Source: Proteobacteria bacterium UBA7415 (lineage in GTDB: Bacteria > Pseudomonadota > Gammaproteobacteria > Arenicellales > Arenicellaceae). Taken from it: 64,000 nt of DNA. Below, one piece after another: positions 9,844 to 18,282 of the stretch. The notes below the pieces were generated by a model. That model did not search any database. It saw nothing but the letters and a program-made list of their open reading frames with translations, and was not told the origin of the DNA. A program made the position numbers and the translations under genes. Position 1 is the stretch's first letter. Every line of letters starts with the position of its first letter. The stretch spans positions 124,001 through 188,000 of the forward strand of contig DKML01000015.1 in NCBI GenBank assembly GCA_002470515.1, read 5' to 3'.

Positions 9844-10233
9844 TTAGCCATTACGCTTAAATGAGCGACTGTCGCGAATTTTGCGACGATCGGGTTTTTT
9901 GTGGTCGGTTTCAATGCGAGGCTGCATTTCTATTTGTAAGCGCAGTTTTTCACGCTTCTCAACGCTGTCTTGCGTTTCGTTATAAAGTTGCTGTGCTAGC
10001 TTAGCTGGGCCACGCTTGTCGCTAATGCCTAATACCTGGACGCTCATCTCGTGATCGCCGCGTTTAATCCTAACAATGTCACCCAAACGCACAATAGACG
10101 CTGGTTTGAGATTAGCTTTATTAATGCTAATTTGCCGGCTATTGAGGGCTTTAATGGCCAACTGACGAGTTTTGTAAAAGCGCGCCGCCCAAAGCCACTT
10201 GTCTATTCGCAGGCCTGATTCTGGTAATGTCAT
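9844..10233 (-). CDS. hslR: Heat shock protein 15, S4-domain RNA-binding protein HslR
   Basis: The 129-residue protein has an N-terminal S4 RNA-binding domain, with the signature LRIDKWLWAARFYKTRQLA at residues 8-26 and GDIVRIKRG further on, and a basic Lys/Arg-rich tail. Hsp15 binds free 50S ribosomal subunits carrying a stalled nascent chain after heat shock and helps recycle them. The length is close to the Escherichia coli protein (133 residues). It is the first gene of the hslR-hemW-hemJ-DUF2721 series on the minus strand. Confidence 0.9.
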   Translation of the reverse strand: MTLPESGLRIDKWLWAARFYKTRQLAIKALNSRQISINKANLKPASIVRLGDIVRIKRGDHEMSVQVLGISDKRGPAKLAQQLYNETQDSVEKREKLRLQIEMQPRIETDHKKPDRRKIRDSRSFKRNG

Positions 10234-10551
10234 GGCAGAAATCTAGCTAAAAGGTAAGAAAGATGGCCTAAATGGCGTTCAATTTGTCGAATTGACATAA
10301 ATTTGCCACAAAAGATTGTTAGGTTTGTCGTACAATTACTAATAGAGAAAAGTTTTACGAACGTATGTTATCAGGTCAGATCAAGAGGTTCACCTAAAAG
10401 CTTGATTTTAAACCTGATTTCAAACTTGGGTTTGAAGAGTTACCGCTTGATAACGTTTTTCTGTATTGGTTTAGCCTCAATAGGGTGAAATCATCTTATT
10501 TAGGCAATGTTGTAATGGTCGTAATCAAATTAAGTCGAGAAGGATAGAAAA
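10234..10551. other. Intergenic region between hslR and an outer-membrane protein gene
   Basis: This is a divergent promoter region without a convincing gene; the short open frame at 10303-10488 has no family features. A perfect inverted repeat TTCAAA-CTTGGG-TTTGAA at 10419-10436 could be an operator for the downstream outer-membrane protein. The rest is AT-rich. Confidence 0.45.
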
Positions 10552-11316
10552 TTGATTTCTAATTTGGCACACAATTTAAGAGTTATGGCCGGGTCGAGCT
10601 TTCGAACCCGCAATAACGCTGTGTCTGTGTCTAGCCTCAAAAGGTCTTCTTCCTTTTTATCCAAAGCGCCAGAGGTTTCCTTGATAGTCGCAGCGGCTTT
10701 GTTGTTTGTTGGTTTTACGAGTAGTGCTTTAGCGCAAACAAATTTCGACAATAGTCTGCCTGGTTCAAAACCTAGTCTTTTGTGGTTGTCCGACGATGTT
10801 AATCTGTCGGCGATCGAAGGGATGGAATACGAATCGTTTTTAGGGTCTGGTGAAATCTGGGGCGACAATTGGGGTTTTAGCGCAAAGCTATTAGAAAACA
10901 ACGACGATGATGTTTTTGGTATGCCTGCCGACAGCGAGTATTTTAACTTTGACGTGAAACGTAGATTTGGCGCTAAAGATAAATCCAATTTCCAATTAGG
11001 TTTAGGTTGGCAAGAGTTCAACATAAACGAACAAATGCAGGCAAGCGGGCCTAAGTTGTCAATGTCTGGTCGTTACAGCCTAAATGATACGATTCAGCTC
11101 TATGGCGAGACAGCCTACTTCCCTGAATTGGAAGAGCAAATTAGCGATCTGAGTACAAGTGGTTTTGAAGTAGAAGCTGGCGTTCTTTACCAACCGATTC
11201 CAAGCATTTCCTTAAAAGCGGGTTACCGCAAATTTTCGATCGACATGGATGATCCGATCATTGAAAGTTTAGGTTCTAGTTCTGGCTTCTTGTTAGGTAC
11301 TGACCTTAGCTTTTAG
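10552..11316 (+). CDS. Putative outer-membrane beta-barrel protein
   Basis: The product is 254 residues from a TTG start that has GAGAAGG about eight bases upstream; an ATG at 10585 is a weaker alternative. A signal peptide with the core LIVAAALLFVGF ends at SSALAQ near residue 62. The mature part alternates hydrophobic and polar residues (FQLGLGWQEFNI, IQLYGETAYF, ISLKAGYRKFSI) and ends in GFLLGTDLSF, with a C-terminal Phe as in outer-membrane barrels. About eight strands would fit its size. I do not recognise a named family, so its function is unknown. Confidence 0.65.
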   Translation: MISNLAHNLRVMAGSSFRTRNNAVSVSSLKRSSSFLSKAPEVSLIVAAALLFVGFTSSALAQTNFDNSLPGSKPSLLWLSDDVNLSAIEGMEYESFLGSGEIWGDNWGFSAKLLENNDDDVFGMPADSEYFNFDVKRRFGAKDKSNFQLGLGWQEFNINEQMQASGPKLSMSGRYSLNDTIQLYGETAYFPELEEQISDLSTSGFEVEAGVLYQPIPSISLKAGYRKFSIDMDDPIIESLGSSSGFLLGTDLSF

Positions 11317-11382
11317 TTGTAAGCTTCTAGTTATTCGTTACTAGTCATTTTCCCTCAGCGTCAATATCAGTCCCAACACACT

Positions 11383-12282
11383 CTATGGTTTGGCGCGTTT
11401 TGCACAGAACCCTTCAATAAGCTGTGCAATTTTAGCTCCAGCTTCATCTGCATATTCCAAAATTTGTTCAATGCTATCCTCTTGTTGATCGGGTCCACCT
11501 GTTGCCATATTGGTAATTGCACAAAATGCCGTTGTGGTTAAGCCGAGATACCGACTCATAATCACTTCGTTAACCGTAGACATACCCACTGCATCAGCGC
11601 CCAACGTGGCGAGCATCCTACGTTCTGCCGACGTCTCTAGTGATGGGCCCTTCAATCCAGCGTAGACGCCATTGTGTGTGGTAATGCTCAGTTCACTCGC
11701 GTGACTGTTAAAAAAATCTGAGGTTAGCGAATCATAAGGTTGGGACATGTCTACAAAAGGGTGTTCAATACGAAAGTGCTCAGCCATGGCCGCAGGGGCT
11801 GCGATCAATGGGTTTTCGCCTGTTAGGTTTAGGTGATCGCTAAGAATCATCACATCGCCTGGGGTGTATGCTTGGTTAAGCGCGCCAGCGGCATTAGTAA
11901 ACAAAAATTCATTACAGCCGAGTAGCTTCGCGAATATCACATTTTGGCAAATCGCGAGTGCGCTATGACCCTCGTACAAATGTAACCGTCCGGAGAACAC
12001 GGCGACCGAACAGCCGTTGATTGTACCTAGAGTAAGCTCACCGCGATGACTTAGCGCTTGTGGAGCTGCGCCAGCATAAAGCTCTTGATAGCTTACCCGA
12101 TGAGTATGCTCAACCAATGAATCGAGTGCGTGCGATTGTCCTGTACCAAGAGCTATTGCTAGCCGAGGTCGAGCTTTAGTTAAAGCTTGAAGATCGGAGG
12201 CGGTTTTTACTAAGCTTTCAAACGCTGTGTTCACAAAGTTAGTCCTAAGTTGGTGAAATATGGATTGAACGACACGAGTCAT
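11383..12282 (-). CDS. Purine nucleoside phosphorylase, trimeric PNP type
   Basis: The protein carries the trimeric PNP motifs: RLAIALGTG near residue 40, the signature GRLHLYEGHS near 98, GLKGPSLETSAE with the base-contacting Glu near 209, DAVGMSTVNEVI, and CAITNMATG with the Asn typical of enzymes acting on 6-oxopurines. It would phosphorolyse inosine or guanosine to base and ribose 1-phosphate in purine salvage. The ATG at 12282 gives 299 residues. A GTG at 12234 has AGGA upstream and gives an N-terminus closer to the family's usual length, so it may be the true start. It is divergent from the Nudix gene. Confidence 0.87.
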   Translation of the reverse strand: MTRVVQSIFHQLRTNFVNTAFESLVKTASDLQALTKARPRLAIALGTGQSHALDSLVEHTHRVSYQELYAGAAPQALSHRGELTLGTINGCSVAVFSGRLHLYEGHSALAICQNVIFAKLLGCNEFLFTNAAGALNQAYTPGDVMILSDHLNLTGENPLIAAPAAMAEHFRIEHPFVDMSQPYDSLTSDFFNSHASELSITTHNGVYAGLKGPSLETSAERRMLATLGADAVGMSTVNEVIMSRYLGLTTTAFCAITNMATGGPDQQEDSIEQILEYADEAGAKIAQLIEGFCAKRAKP

Positions 12283-12433
12283 GCATAATCAAGCCCTAAT
12301 GCTCTTTTTTGCGTGGCGTAAGCTATTCATTTTAACTTTTTTCAGTCTCCTATATTCATCACCTAGCGATCGCTAACCATCTAGGTATCTTTGAGCGCCA
12401 CTAAACAATCCGTTTTGAGAACCCGTTTTTCGA

Positions 12434-13093
12434 ATGACAAAATCTTTTAATAGCTTGTCGGCCGCGGCGGTACAAGCGCTTGCGCAACACGAGCCGCGTA
12501 TAAAGTCTGAGCCCAGTCGCATAAAAGCAGCAGTGTGCATGGTGCTACGAGAGGGAACAAACGGTACCGAAATACTCTTAATGCAGCGCGCACACCATGC
12601 CGATGATCCGTGGTCGGGACAGATGGCGTTTCCTGGCGGTAAAATAGAAGAGAGTGATGCAGGTCCTAAAGAGGCCGCCATGCGAGAAACGCTTGAAGAA
12701 GTGGGTATCGAATTGTCTGACTCACAGTTTGTAGGACGCCTTAACGATCTTTACGGTTTTAAGCTTGAGGACGTTTACGTAGCGCATATTGCGAGTTTTG
12801 TCTTTTGGCTAGATGAGCATGTGCCCGTAATAGCCAATTATGAAGTTGCAGACACCGTATGGTTACCGTTGTCTTGGTTGAATGATGCAGACAATTATAT
12901 GTTGTACGAGCCAGAACGGGTCGAGATACCGCCAATGCCAGCAGTGCGAATTAATATGGAGTTACATCAGGTCCTTTGGGGTTTAACGCTTAGGATAGTG
13001 GTGCACTTCTTAGACATTATTGAGCATCCAATGAGCGTTATTGAGCCCTCAATCAGACAACGAATCCAGCGTTTAGAAGAAAACGAAAAATAG
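12434..13093 (+). CDS. Nudix hydrolase, CoA pyrophosphatase type
   Basis: The 219-residue protein contains the Nudix box as FPGGKIEESD followed by AAMRETLEEVGI, near residues 73-97, with the spacing of the CoA-pyrophosphatase (NudL) subgroup, where Asp replaces the first Glu. The preceding LLMQRAHHADDPWSGQMA matches the subgroup's conserved lead-in. NudL-type enzymes cleave CoA to 4'-phosphopantetheine and 3',5'-ADP with a divalent metal. The start is the ATG at 12434. It may be cotranscribed with the glutathione peroxidase gene 109 bases downstream. The substrate is inferred from the subgroup. Confidence 0.8.
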   Translation: MTKSFNSLSAAAVQALAQHEPRIKSEPSRIKAAVCMVLREGTNGTEILLMQRAHHADDPWSGQMAFPGGKIEESDAGPKEAAMRETLEEVGIELSDSQFVGRLNDLYGFKLEDVYVAHIASFVFWLDEHVPVIANYEVADTVWLPLSWLNDADNYMLYEPERVEIPPMPAVRINMELHQVLWGLTLRIVVHFLDIIEHPMSVIEPSIRQRIQRLEENEK

Positions 13094-13202
13094 TTATGAT
13101 TGGCCTCGCGAACGGTCTAGCAAGATCATGCGATGCCAACTAAGGGATAATTGTTGTACACTTACTGAAGATTTATCGCGCGACGATTCAATGGAGAAAA
13201 GT

Positions 13203-13694
13203 ATGTCCGTTTACGATTTTAAAGCTGCATTTAGAACCAACGAAGATGTGGATCTTTCATTGTTTAAAGGAAAAGTATTGTTGGTGGTAAATACCGCCAG
13301 CAAGTGCAAATTCACGCCTCAGTTTAAAGGACTGGAGTTATTGAACCGTAAGTACAACTCGCATGGTTTTCAGGTGTTGGGTTTTCCGTGTAATCAATTT
13401 GCCAATCAAGATCCTGCTGACGACGAAACGATTAAAGGCTTTTGCCGTAAAAACTATGGTGTTACGTTTCCGGTTTTCGCGCGTATTGATGTAAACGGCG
13501 ACAACGCTCACCCACTCTTCGACTTCATGAAAGATGAAGCGCGCGGTGTGTTGTGGTCTAAGCGAATAAAATGGAACTTCACTAAATTTTTGGTTGATCA
13601 CAAAGGTAACGTAGTGCGCCGATACGCACCGACAACTAAACCCAGCAAACTGATTGGCGATATCGAAGCACAGCTGCGTAAAGTCCCATTTTAG
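13203..13694 (+). CDS. Glutathione peroxidase-like peroxidase
   Basis: The 163-residue protein has the family motifs VVNTASKCKFTPQF (peroxidatic Cys), LGFPCNQFANQDP (with the Gln of the catalytic site) and IKWNFTKFLVD (with the catalytic Trp and Asn). It reduces hydrogen peroxide or lipid hydroperoxides; bacterial Cys-type members often use thioredoxin rather than glutathione. I chose the ATG at 13203 because GGAG lies six bases upstream; ATGs at 13191 and 13128 are further away from a good ribosome site. The length is typical. Confidence 0.9.
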   Translation: MSVYDFKAAFRTNEDVDLSLFKGKVLLVVNTASKCKFTPQFKGLELLNRKYNSHGFQVLGFPCNQFANQDPADDETIKGFCRKNYGVTFPVFARIDVNGDNAHPLFDFMKDEARGVLWSKRIKWNFTKFLVDHKGNVVRRYAPTTKPSKLIGDIEAQLRKVPF

Positions 13695-13744
13695 AGGGGC
13701 GCACGCTGGCCCGCCAGTCGCTAACTTTTATGACCAATAAATAA

Positions 13745-14899
13745 TTGATTACCTCTCTCTTTCTTATCTTTGTAGGGGCCGCGTTGTTCGCAACGGCGGC
13801 TTTGTTTGCGCGCCAGTCTCTTATTATTGCTTATATTGCGTTGGGTGTTTTTCTAGGTCCATGGGGAATGGCATGGGTGCCTGATACCGATCTAATCAAA
13901 GATATTTCGAATATTGGAATTATCTTTCTACTATTTTTGCTGGGCTTAAACTTAAGCCCGCGTAAGCTCTTGGTTCTTTTAAAACAGACAACAATTGTTA
14001 CCCTGCTGACGTCTGGTGTTTTTGCCGCTGTAGGATACGGCATAGCGCTGTTCGCTGGGTTCAGCGGAACCAACGCCATTGTTATAGGCGTGTCTTGTAT
14101 GTTTTCTTCGACCATTATTGGTCTTAAACTCTTGCCTACCACCGTTTTGCATCACCGACATACAGGCGAAGTAATGATCAGTGTTTTGCTGTTGCAAGAC
14201 ATGATCGCCATCGTCGTATTGTTGGCCTTTAAGGCGGCATCAGGTTCGCAGCCTGTTGGCACAGAGCTTGCCAAGCTAGCGGTTATGTTGCCGGCCTTAA
14301 TTGGGGTTGCATGGTTACTTAAACATTTTGTGTTACTGAAGTTGTTCAAGATGTTTGACCGCATTCAGGAATACGTATTTTTGCTTGCCTTGGCTTGGTG
14401 TTTGGGTATTGCAGAACTTGCGTATTTTATCGGCTTCTCGCATGAAACCGGAGCCTTCATCGCCGGCATCACAGTGGCAACGAGTCCTATTGCATTATTT
14501 ATTGCTGAGAGTCTCAAGCCGCTGAGAGATTTCTTTCTAGTACTGTTTTTCTTTGCATTGGGTGCGAGCCTAAACGTTGATTCGGTTGGGACGATCTGGC
14601 TTCCTGCTGTGATTTTAGGTCTAGTAATGTTGGCTCTAAAACCCGTTGTGTTCCGTTTTGCGCTGTCTAATGTTTCTGAATCCAATCGCTTGAGTTGGGA
14701 GACAGGATTTAGGTTGGGGCAAATGAGTGAGTTTTCCTTGCTGATTGTCTTTGTAGCATTACAGAGCGCGTTGATTGATTCCATTGTTGTCGACTTTGTT
14801 CAGCTGGCGACGCTAGTGACCTTTATTGGTTCAAGTTACTGCATTGTCCTGCGTTACCCCACGCCCGTTGCCGTATCCGAAAGGCTGCGTAGAGACTAA
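13745..14899 (+). CDS. CPA2-family cation:proton antiporter (Kef/NhaS-like membrane domain)
   Basis: The 384-residue protein is almost wholly hydrophobic with about 12 membrane segments. It begins with QSLIIAYIALGVFLGP, shows GIIFLLFLLGLNLSP, a segment SVLLLQDMIAIVVLL with the conserved Gln-Asp pair of the CPA2 ion site, and HETGAFIAGITVA. It would exchange sodium or potassium for protons. It has no RCK/TrkA-N regulatory domain. The start must be the TTG at 13745, or a later codon, because TAA lies directly before it in frame. The SDR gene follows after six bases, so the two may be cotranscribed. Confidence 0.85.
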   Translation: MITSLFLIFVGAALFATAALFARQSLIIAYIALGVFLGPWGMAWVPDTDLIKDISNIGIIFLLFLLGLNLSPRKLLVLLKQTTIVTLLTSGVFAAVGYGIALFAGFSGTNAIVIGVSCMFSSTIIGLKLLPTTVLHHRHTGEVMISVLLLQDMIAIVVLLAFKAASGSQPVGTELAKLAVMLPALIGVAWLLKHFVLLKLFKMFDRIQEYVFLLALAWCLGIAELAYFIGFSHETGAFIAGITVATSPIALFIAESLKPLRDFFLVLFFFALGASLNVDSVGTIWLPAVILGLVMLALKPVVFRFALSNVSESNRLSWETGFRLGQMSEFSLLIVFVALQSALIDSIVVDFVQLATLVTFIGSSYCIVLRYPTPVAVSERLRRD

Positions 14900-14905
14900 C
14901 TTTTC

Positions 14906-15907
14906 GTGTGTCCCGTAACGCCTAGTTTGCCGACTAAGGTCGCTCCCAATTTACCGACTCACGTAGCTTCCAATTTACCGAATCACGTGGTGTTGGGCTG
15001 TGGAGATATTGGTCGAAGAATTGTTAAGCAACTTCAGTTAGAAGGCGTCGCGAATGAGCGGATCATTGCCTATGTTAATTCTGAGTCAAGTTTCGATCGG
15101 GCAACAGAGCTAGGTATAGCTGCGCGCTATTTTGAGCTTGATCCTCAAGGTGCCGCTTTGAGTGCGGCTCACGATTTAGCCGTCAATACAGCAGTTAATT
15201 CGCTTGCTCAGTTGAACAGCATTGCCGATATCGCAGACAGTCATGCCTACTACACTGTTGCACCTCAAAAAACGGGCGAAGAAGACAAGCGTTCTCGCGC
15301 TTTAATTCGCCTTCTGGAGCACGCAAAGAGCGTTCCTAGCAAGATGGTCCTCATTAGTACGACTGGCGTATATGGCGATGCTCAAGGGTCTTGGATTGAC
15401 GAGACCCATGCTGCGAATCCATCAACCGATCGAGCAAAGCGGCGTTACGATTCTGAAGCTCAATGGCAGGCGTTTATGAGCTCACATAAACGAGTTTTAA
15501 CTGTTTTGCGTGTGCCCGGAATTTATGCACGCTCGCGGTTACCGCAAGAGCGAATCAAAAAGGCTATTCCTGTTGTGCGTAGCGAAGAAGTTGGTTTTAC
15601 AAACCGTATTCATGCAGATGATCTTGCCGCTATCTGCGTGTGCGCCAATCAGCGGTTGCAGGCCAGCACTATTCTAAACGCTACTGATGGCAGGCCCGGA
15701 ACGATCACCCAATATTTACAGGCCGTGGCCGACTATTTGGGCGAACCCAAATTACCTGAAATTACTTTAGACCAAGCGCACTCTGAGCTTAGCGAAGGAA
15801 TGTTGTCGTATCTGTCTGAATCTCGCAAGATCAGCAATGCCAAGTTGCTCGATCTACTTGATTACACTTTTTTATATCCAGATTTTCGAATCGGTATGAA
15901 GTACTAA
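14906..15907 (+). CDS. NAD(P)-binding SDR/epimerase-like protein (YeeZ-like)
   Basis: The 333-residue product is a Rossmann-fold protein with the nucleotide motif VVLGCGDIGRRI near residues 28-39, TTGVYGDAQGSWIDE near 150 and NATDGRPGTITQY near 252, as in YeeZ-type extended SDR proteins. Enzymatic function is unknown. The start is uncertain: a GTG at 14906 lies six bases after the antiporter stop, and the first 30 residues consist largely of three copies of an eight-residue repeat encoded by 24-base units (14921-14992). A later GTG or TTG just before the Rossmann motif would remove the repeat. Confidence 0.75.
   Translation: MCPVTPSLPTKVAPNLPTHVASNLPNHVVLGCGDIGRRIVKQLQLEGVANERIIAYVNSESSFDRATELGIAARYFELDPQGAALSAAHDLAVNTAVNSLAQLNSIADIADSHAYYTVAPQKTGEEDKRSRALIRLLEHAKSVPSKMVLISTTGVYGDAQGSWIDETHAANPSTDRAKRRYDSEAQWQAFMSSHKRVLTVLRVPGIYARSRLPQERIKKAIPVVRSEEVGFTNRIHADDLAAICVCANQRLQASTILNATDGRPGTITQYLQAVADYLGEPKLPEITLDQAHSELSEGMLSYLSESRKISNAKLLDLLDYTFLYPDFRIGMKY
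14921..14992 (+). repeat. Three tandem 24-base units at the start of the SDR gene
   Basis: The units begin at 14921, 14945 and 14969 and encode PSLPTKVA, PNLPTHVA and SNLPNHVV. The second and third are nearly identical. They lie directly before the Rossmann motif and may add a variable, perhaps untranslated, N-terminus. Confidence 0.75.
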
Positions 15908-15948
15908 GGAAGGGTGTTAAGTATTAAGGAATGCCACCAAGCATTAAA

Positions 15949-15975
15949 AAAGGCATACTAAAGCGGTATGCCTTT
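15949..15975. terminator. Bidirectional terminator hairpin
   Basis: AAAGGCATAC and GTATGCCTTT form a perfect 10-base stem around a 7-base loop, with A and T runs at its two feet. It lies between the converging SDR gene and the His/Tyr-rich protein gene and can serve both strands. Confidence 0.8.
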
Positions 15976-15989
15976 CAAGGGTTAGACCA

Positions 15990-16457
15990 TTATTCGCAAT
16001 GAAAGTGGTCTTTATGTTGATAACAGCGGCCGCGTTCTATCCTATACCGTGAAAACCCAGGGTCTGGGCATATGGTGTAAGTTTGGCGGTTGTTGCGCTG
16101 ATAACCCGATCCGTAATTGTATTGATCTTGATAACCGTACTGGTTATATCGACCGCTATTGTTACGGTTGTTGCTATAGTGTTTACCGTGTTTATTACGG
16201 TGTTTTTTACTATAGTTGCGATTGTAGCCGCGATCATGATCACGATAATTATCGTGATCATAGTAACGATTACTGTAGCGATCATCATGTCGGTACTTTT
16301 TGGAATAACGGTGGCTATTATGATGTCTATCATAAACGCCAAGGCTAAAACCGGGTACGTCGATGTAGACGCTGCCTCTCGCATGGGTGGGGCCGGCTAG
16401 GAACATAACAGCTGCACCTAACACAATAACCCCGAGGGTGGATTTAACTATTTTCAT
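15990..16457 (-). CDS. Exported His/Tyr/Asn-rich low-complexity protein
   Basis: The product is 155 residues from the ATG at 16457, which has AGGAG nine bases upstream; an upstream in-frame ATG at 16568 overlaps the sirtuin gene and lacks this support. A clear signal peptide (core TLGVIVLGAAVMFLAGP) ends at THARG near residue 28. The mature protein is dominated by His, Tyr, Asn, Arg, Asp and Lys in a periodic pattern such as DHDNYRDHDRGYNRNYSKK, with four Cys or aromatic-rich tail residues near the end (ICPDPGF, RGRCYQHKDHFHCE). The composition suggests metal binding or an envelope matrix role, but no family is recognised. Confidence 0.75.
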   Translation of the reverse strand: MKIVKSTLGVIVLGAAVMFLAGPTHARGSVYIDVPGFSLGVYDRHHNSHRYSKKYRHDDRYSNRYYDHDNYRDHDRGYNRNYSKKHRNKHGKHYSNNRNNSGRYNQYGYQDQYNYGSGYQRNNRQTYTICPDPGFSRYRIERGRCYQHKDHFHCE

Positions 16458-16544
16458 AGGTATTAACTCCTGAAGCCGTAGTTTTGACTTCCTGCATAGA
16501 GTAGCCCTCGCTTGATTAACCCAAACTGAACACAAGAACCGCCT

Positions 16545-17264
16545 ATGAGTACTATCTATAGACCCCAATCTATTGTCATTCTAACGGGTGCTGGTATCTC
16601 GGCTGAGTCCGGTATTAAAACGTTTCGCGCCAGCGACGGCCTGTGGGAGGAGCATCGGATCGAAGATGTTGCAACGCCAGAAGGGTTCGTGCGTGACCCA
16701 GGTTTAGTGAACCGATTTTATAACGAACGTCGTCAACCCATTATTGAGCAAAGCGTGGGCGCTAACGCTGCACACATTGCTTTGGCCAAATTGGAACGTG
16801 AATTTTCTGGCTCGCTCTTAGTCGTTACGCAAAATATAGACAACCTGCACGAACAGGCAGGTTCTAAAAACGTGCTGCACATGCACGGCGAGATTCTAAA
16901 GATGCGATGTACTCAAACGCATAAAATTCATGACTGCTCAGCCGATATAGAGTCAGAGTCAAAGTGCGAGTGTTGCCAGATGGCGGGTACTCTCAGGCCA
17001 CACATTGTTTGGTTTGGAGAAACGCCTCTGTATATGGACGAAATCTATGCGGCACTGTCGAGTTGTGACCTGTTCATAGCAATTGGTACGTCGGGTAATG
17101 TCTACCCCGCGGCGGGCTTTGTACAAGCCGCAAGCCAGGCCGGCGCATACTGCATAGAGATCAATCTGGAAGACTCTCAAGTCAGCGACTATTTTGACGA
17201 GCACATCATTGGCAAAGCTGGTGAAACTGTGCCGATGTGGGTGGAAGAAGTTTTGTCAGCGTAA
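16545..17264 (+). CDS. cobB: NAD-dependent protein deacylase, sirtuin CobB
   Basis: The 239-residue protein carries the class III sirtuin motifs: GAGISAESGIKTFR at about residues 15-28, TQNIDNLHEQAG, the catalytic His in HMHGE, four zinc-ligand Cys (one near CTQTHKIHDC, then CECC), and IGTSGNVYPAAG. The Tyr-x-x-Arg pair in FYNERRQP matches the pocket residues that let CobB remove succinyl and malonyl groups as well as acetyl. It would regulate enzymes such as acetyl-CoA synthetase. The start ATG at 16545 diverges from the His/Tyr-rich gene 87 bases away. Confidence 0.92.
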   Translation: MSTIYRPQSIVILTGAGISAESGIKTFRASDGLWEEHRIEDVATPEGFVRDPGLVNRFYNERRQPIIEQSVGANAAHIALAKLEREFSGSLLVVTQNIDNLHEQAGSKNVLHMHGEILKMRCTQTHKIHDCSADIESESKCECCQMAGTLRPHIVWFGETPLYMDEIYAALSSCDLFIAIGTSGNVYPAAGFVQAASQAGAYCIEINLEDSQVSDYFDEHIIGKAGETVPMWVEEVLSA

Positions 17265-17322
17265 GGTGTGCCGAATTGAGAGGTGGTTGCTTAGTTGGCA
17301 TAGATATTGCTTTAACTAAGGT

Positions 17323-18102
17323 ATGACTGTAATACGACCTTTGAGCAACACCATGTTAGTAAATAATCAGCCCCCCGCTTCACTTGAAAGACAAGAGTCT
17401 ACGAAGTCTCGAGCCGATTTGGTCGACGGAACACAGCCGACAGAAATCCCTAACGTACTTAACGTTGATCTCGCAAGTTCGTTACCTTCAATAGAAGCGC
17501 ACGAAGAGGTACACAAAGAGCCGCAACAACGCCTTCTCGTGTTTCAGGACACAGCTATGAACTGTGCGCAAAGTTTTCCGGCAAGCGAAGACGAAGTGCT
17601 GCTTGAGGTCGTTTGCCCTCCTGATACTTACAGCATATTGCTCGCTCGAATTGAGTCTATGCAGCCCGATTGTGTACTTCTCATGTTGAAAGATGTTGAG
17701 CGAGAATGGTTTGACTGGATGGCGAGGATTCAGGCTGAACACCCGCTTCCATTGATTCTTTGGGTTAGTACGCATTCGCAAGAGCAAATGAAAGCAGCGC
17801 ATACAGCAGGGGTTTCAGCCTATTGGGTAGGGAGTAGCGCATACCACAATCTTGTGCCTAATATAGCTTTTGCTCAAATGCAGCACGAACGTACTCATGC
17901 CATCGAACAAGAGTTGAAGGTGACTCAGAAACGGCTTGATGATCGTAAGTGGATTGAAAAAGCTAAAGGGTTGATCATGCAGCAAAACGGCCTTAGTGAG
18001 CCAGAAGCATTCACGCAGTTGCGAACTTCGGCTATGCGAAAGGGAATCACTTTGGGCGAGATATCGAAACGTATTATCAGCGTCTTTGAGGATTATTCTT
18101 AG
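17323..18102 (+). CDS. ANTAR-domain response regulator, NasT-like
   Basis: The 259-residue protein ends in an ANTAR RNA-binding domain (IEKAKGLIMQQNGLSEPEAF then LRTSAMRKGITLGEISKRII, about residues 205-255). The middle resembles the pseudo-receiver of NasT, with the segment AAHTAGVSAYWVG near residue 165. The position that holds the phospho-acceptor Asp in true receivers reads QPDCVLLMLKD, so phosphorylation is doubtful. An unusual 70-residue N-terminal extension has low complexity. ANTAR proteins bind paired hairpins in leader RNA and prevent termination. No nitrate-assimilation genes or NasS partner lie in this window, so the target is unknown. The start could be 17323 or the ATG at 17353. 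Confidence 0.8.
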   Translation: MTVIRPLSNTMLVNNQPPASLERQESTKSRADLVDGTQPTEIPNVLNVDLASSLPSIEAHEEVHKEPQQRLLVFQDTAMNCAQSFPASEDEVLLEVVCPPDTYSILLARIESMQPDCVLLMLKDVEREWFDWMARIQAEHPLPLILWVSTHSQEQMKAAHTAGVSAYWVGSSAYHNLVPNIAFAQMQHERTHAIEQELKVTQKRLDDRKWIEKAKGLIMQQNGLSEPEAFTQLRTSAMRKGITLGEISKRIISVFEDYS

Positions 18103-18282
18103 CGAAAGAGTCACTTATAGCGACCGAAGGTCGAACCCAAATGCGCACAGCAATGGAGCGCTAGGCTAGCCTCTGCACCAAATCAGTGCGACTCTCTAGC
18201 GCAACAACTCTAATGCAACAGCGTGGGAAATGCGGTTTTGCCTGCGACTCATGATAAAGATAAGCTCTAAACGAAAACTCTG

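Noticed and set aside
10303..10488. 61-codon open frame upstream of the outer-membrane protein gene
   Set aside because: No ribosome site, no family features and it lies in a promoter-like AT-rich stretch.
10585..10615. tRNA T-arm-like sequence (GGGTCGAGCTTTCGAACCC)
   Set aside because: It lies in the 5' coding part of the outer-membrane protein gene and no acceptor, D or anticodon arm fits around it.
16049..16400. Long open frames on the plus strand inside the His/Tyr-rich gene
   Set aside because: They are the antisense of a compositionally biased gene, which removes stop codons in several frames.
18103..18282. Small hairpin CGACC-GAA-GGTCG as terminator of the ANTAR gene
   Set aside because: Short stem without a T-run; may only be chance.
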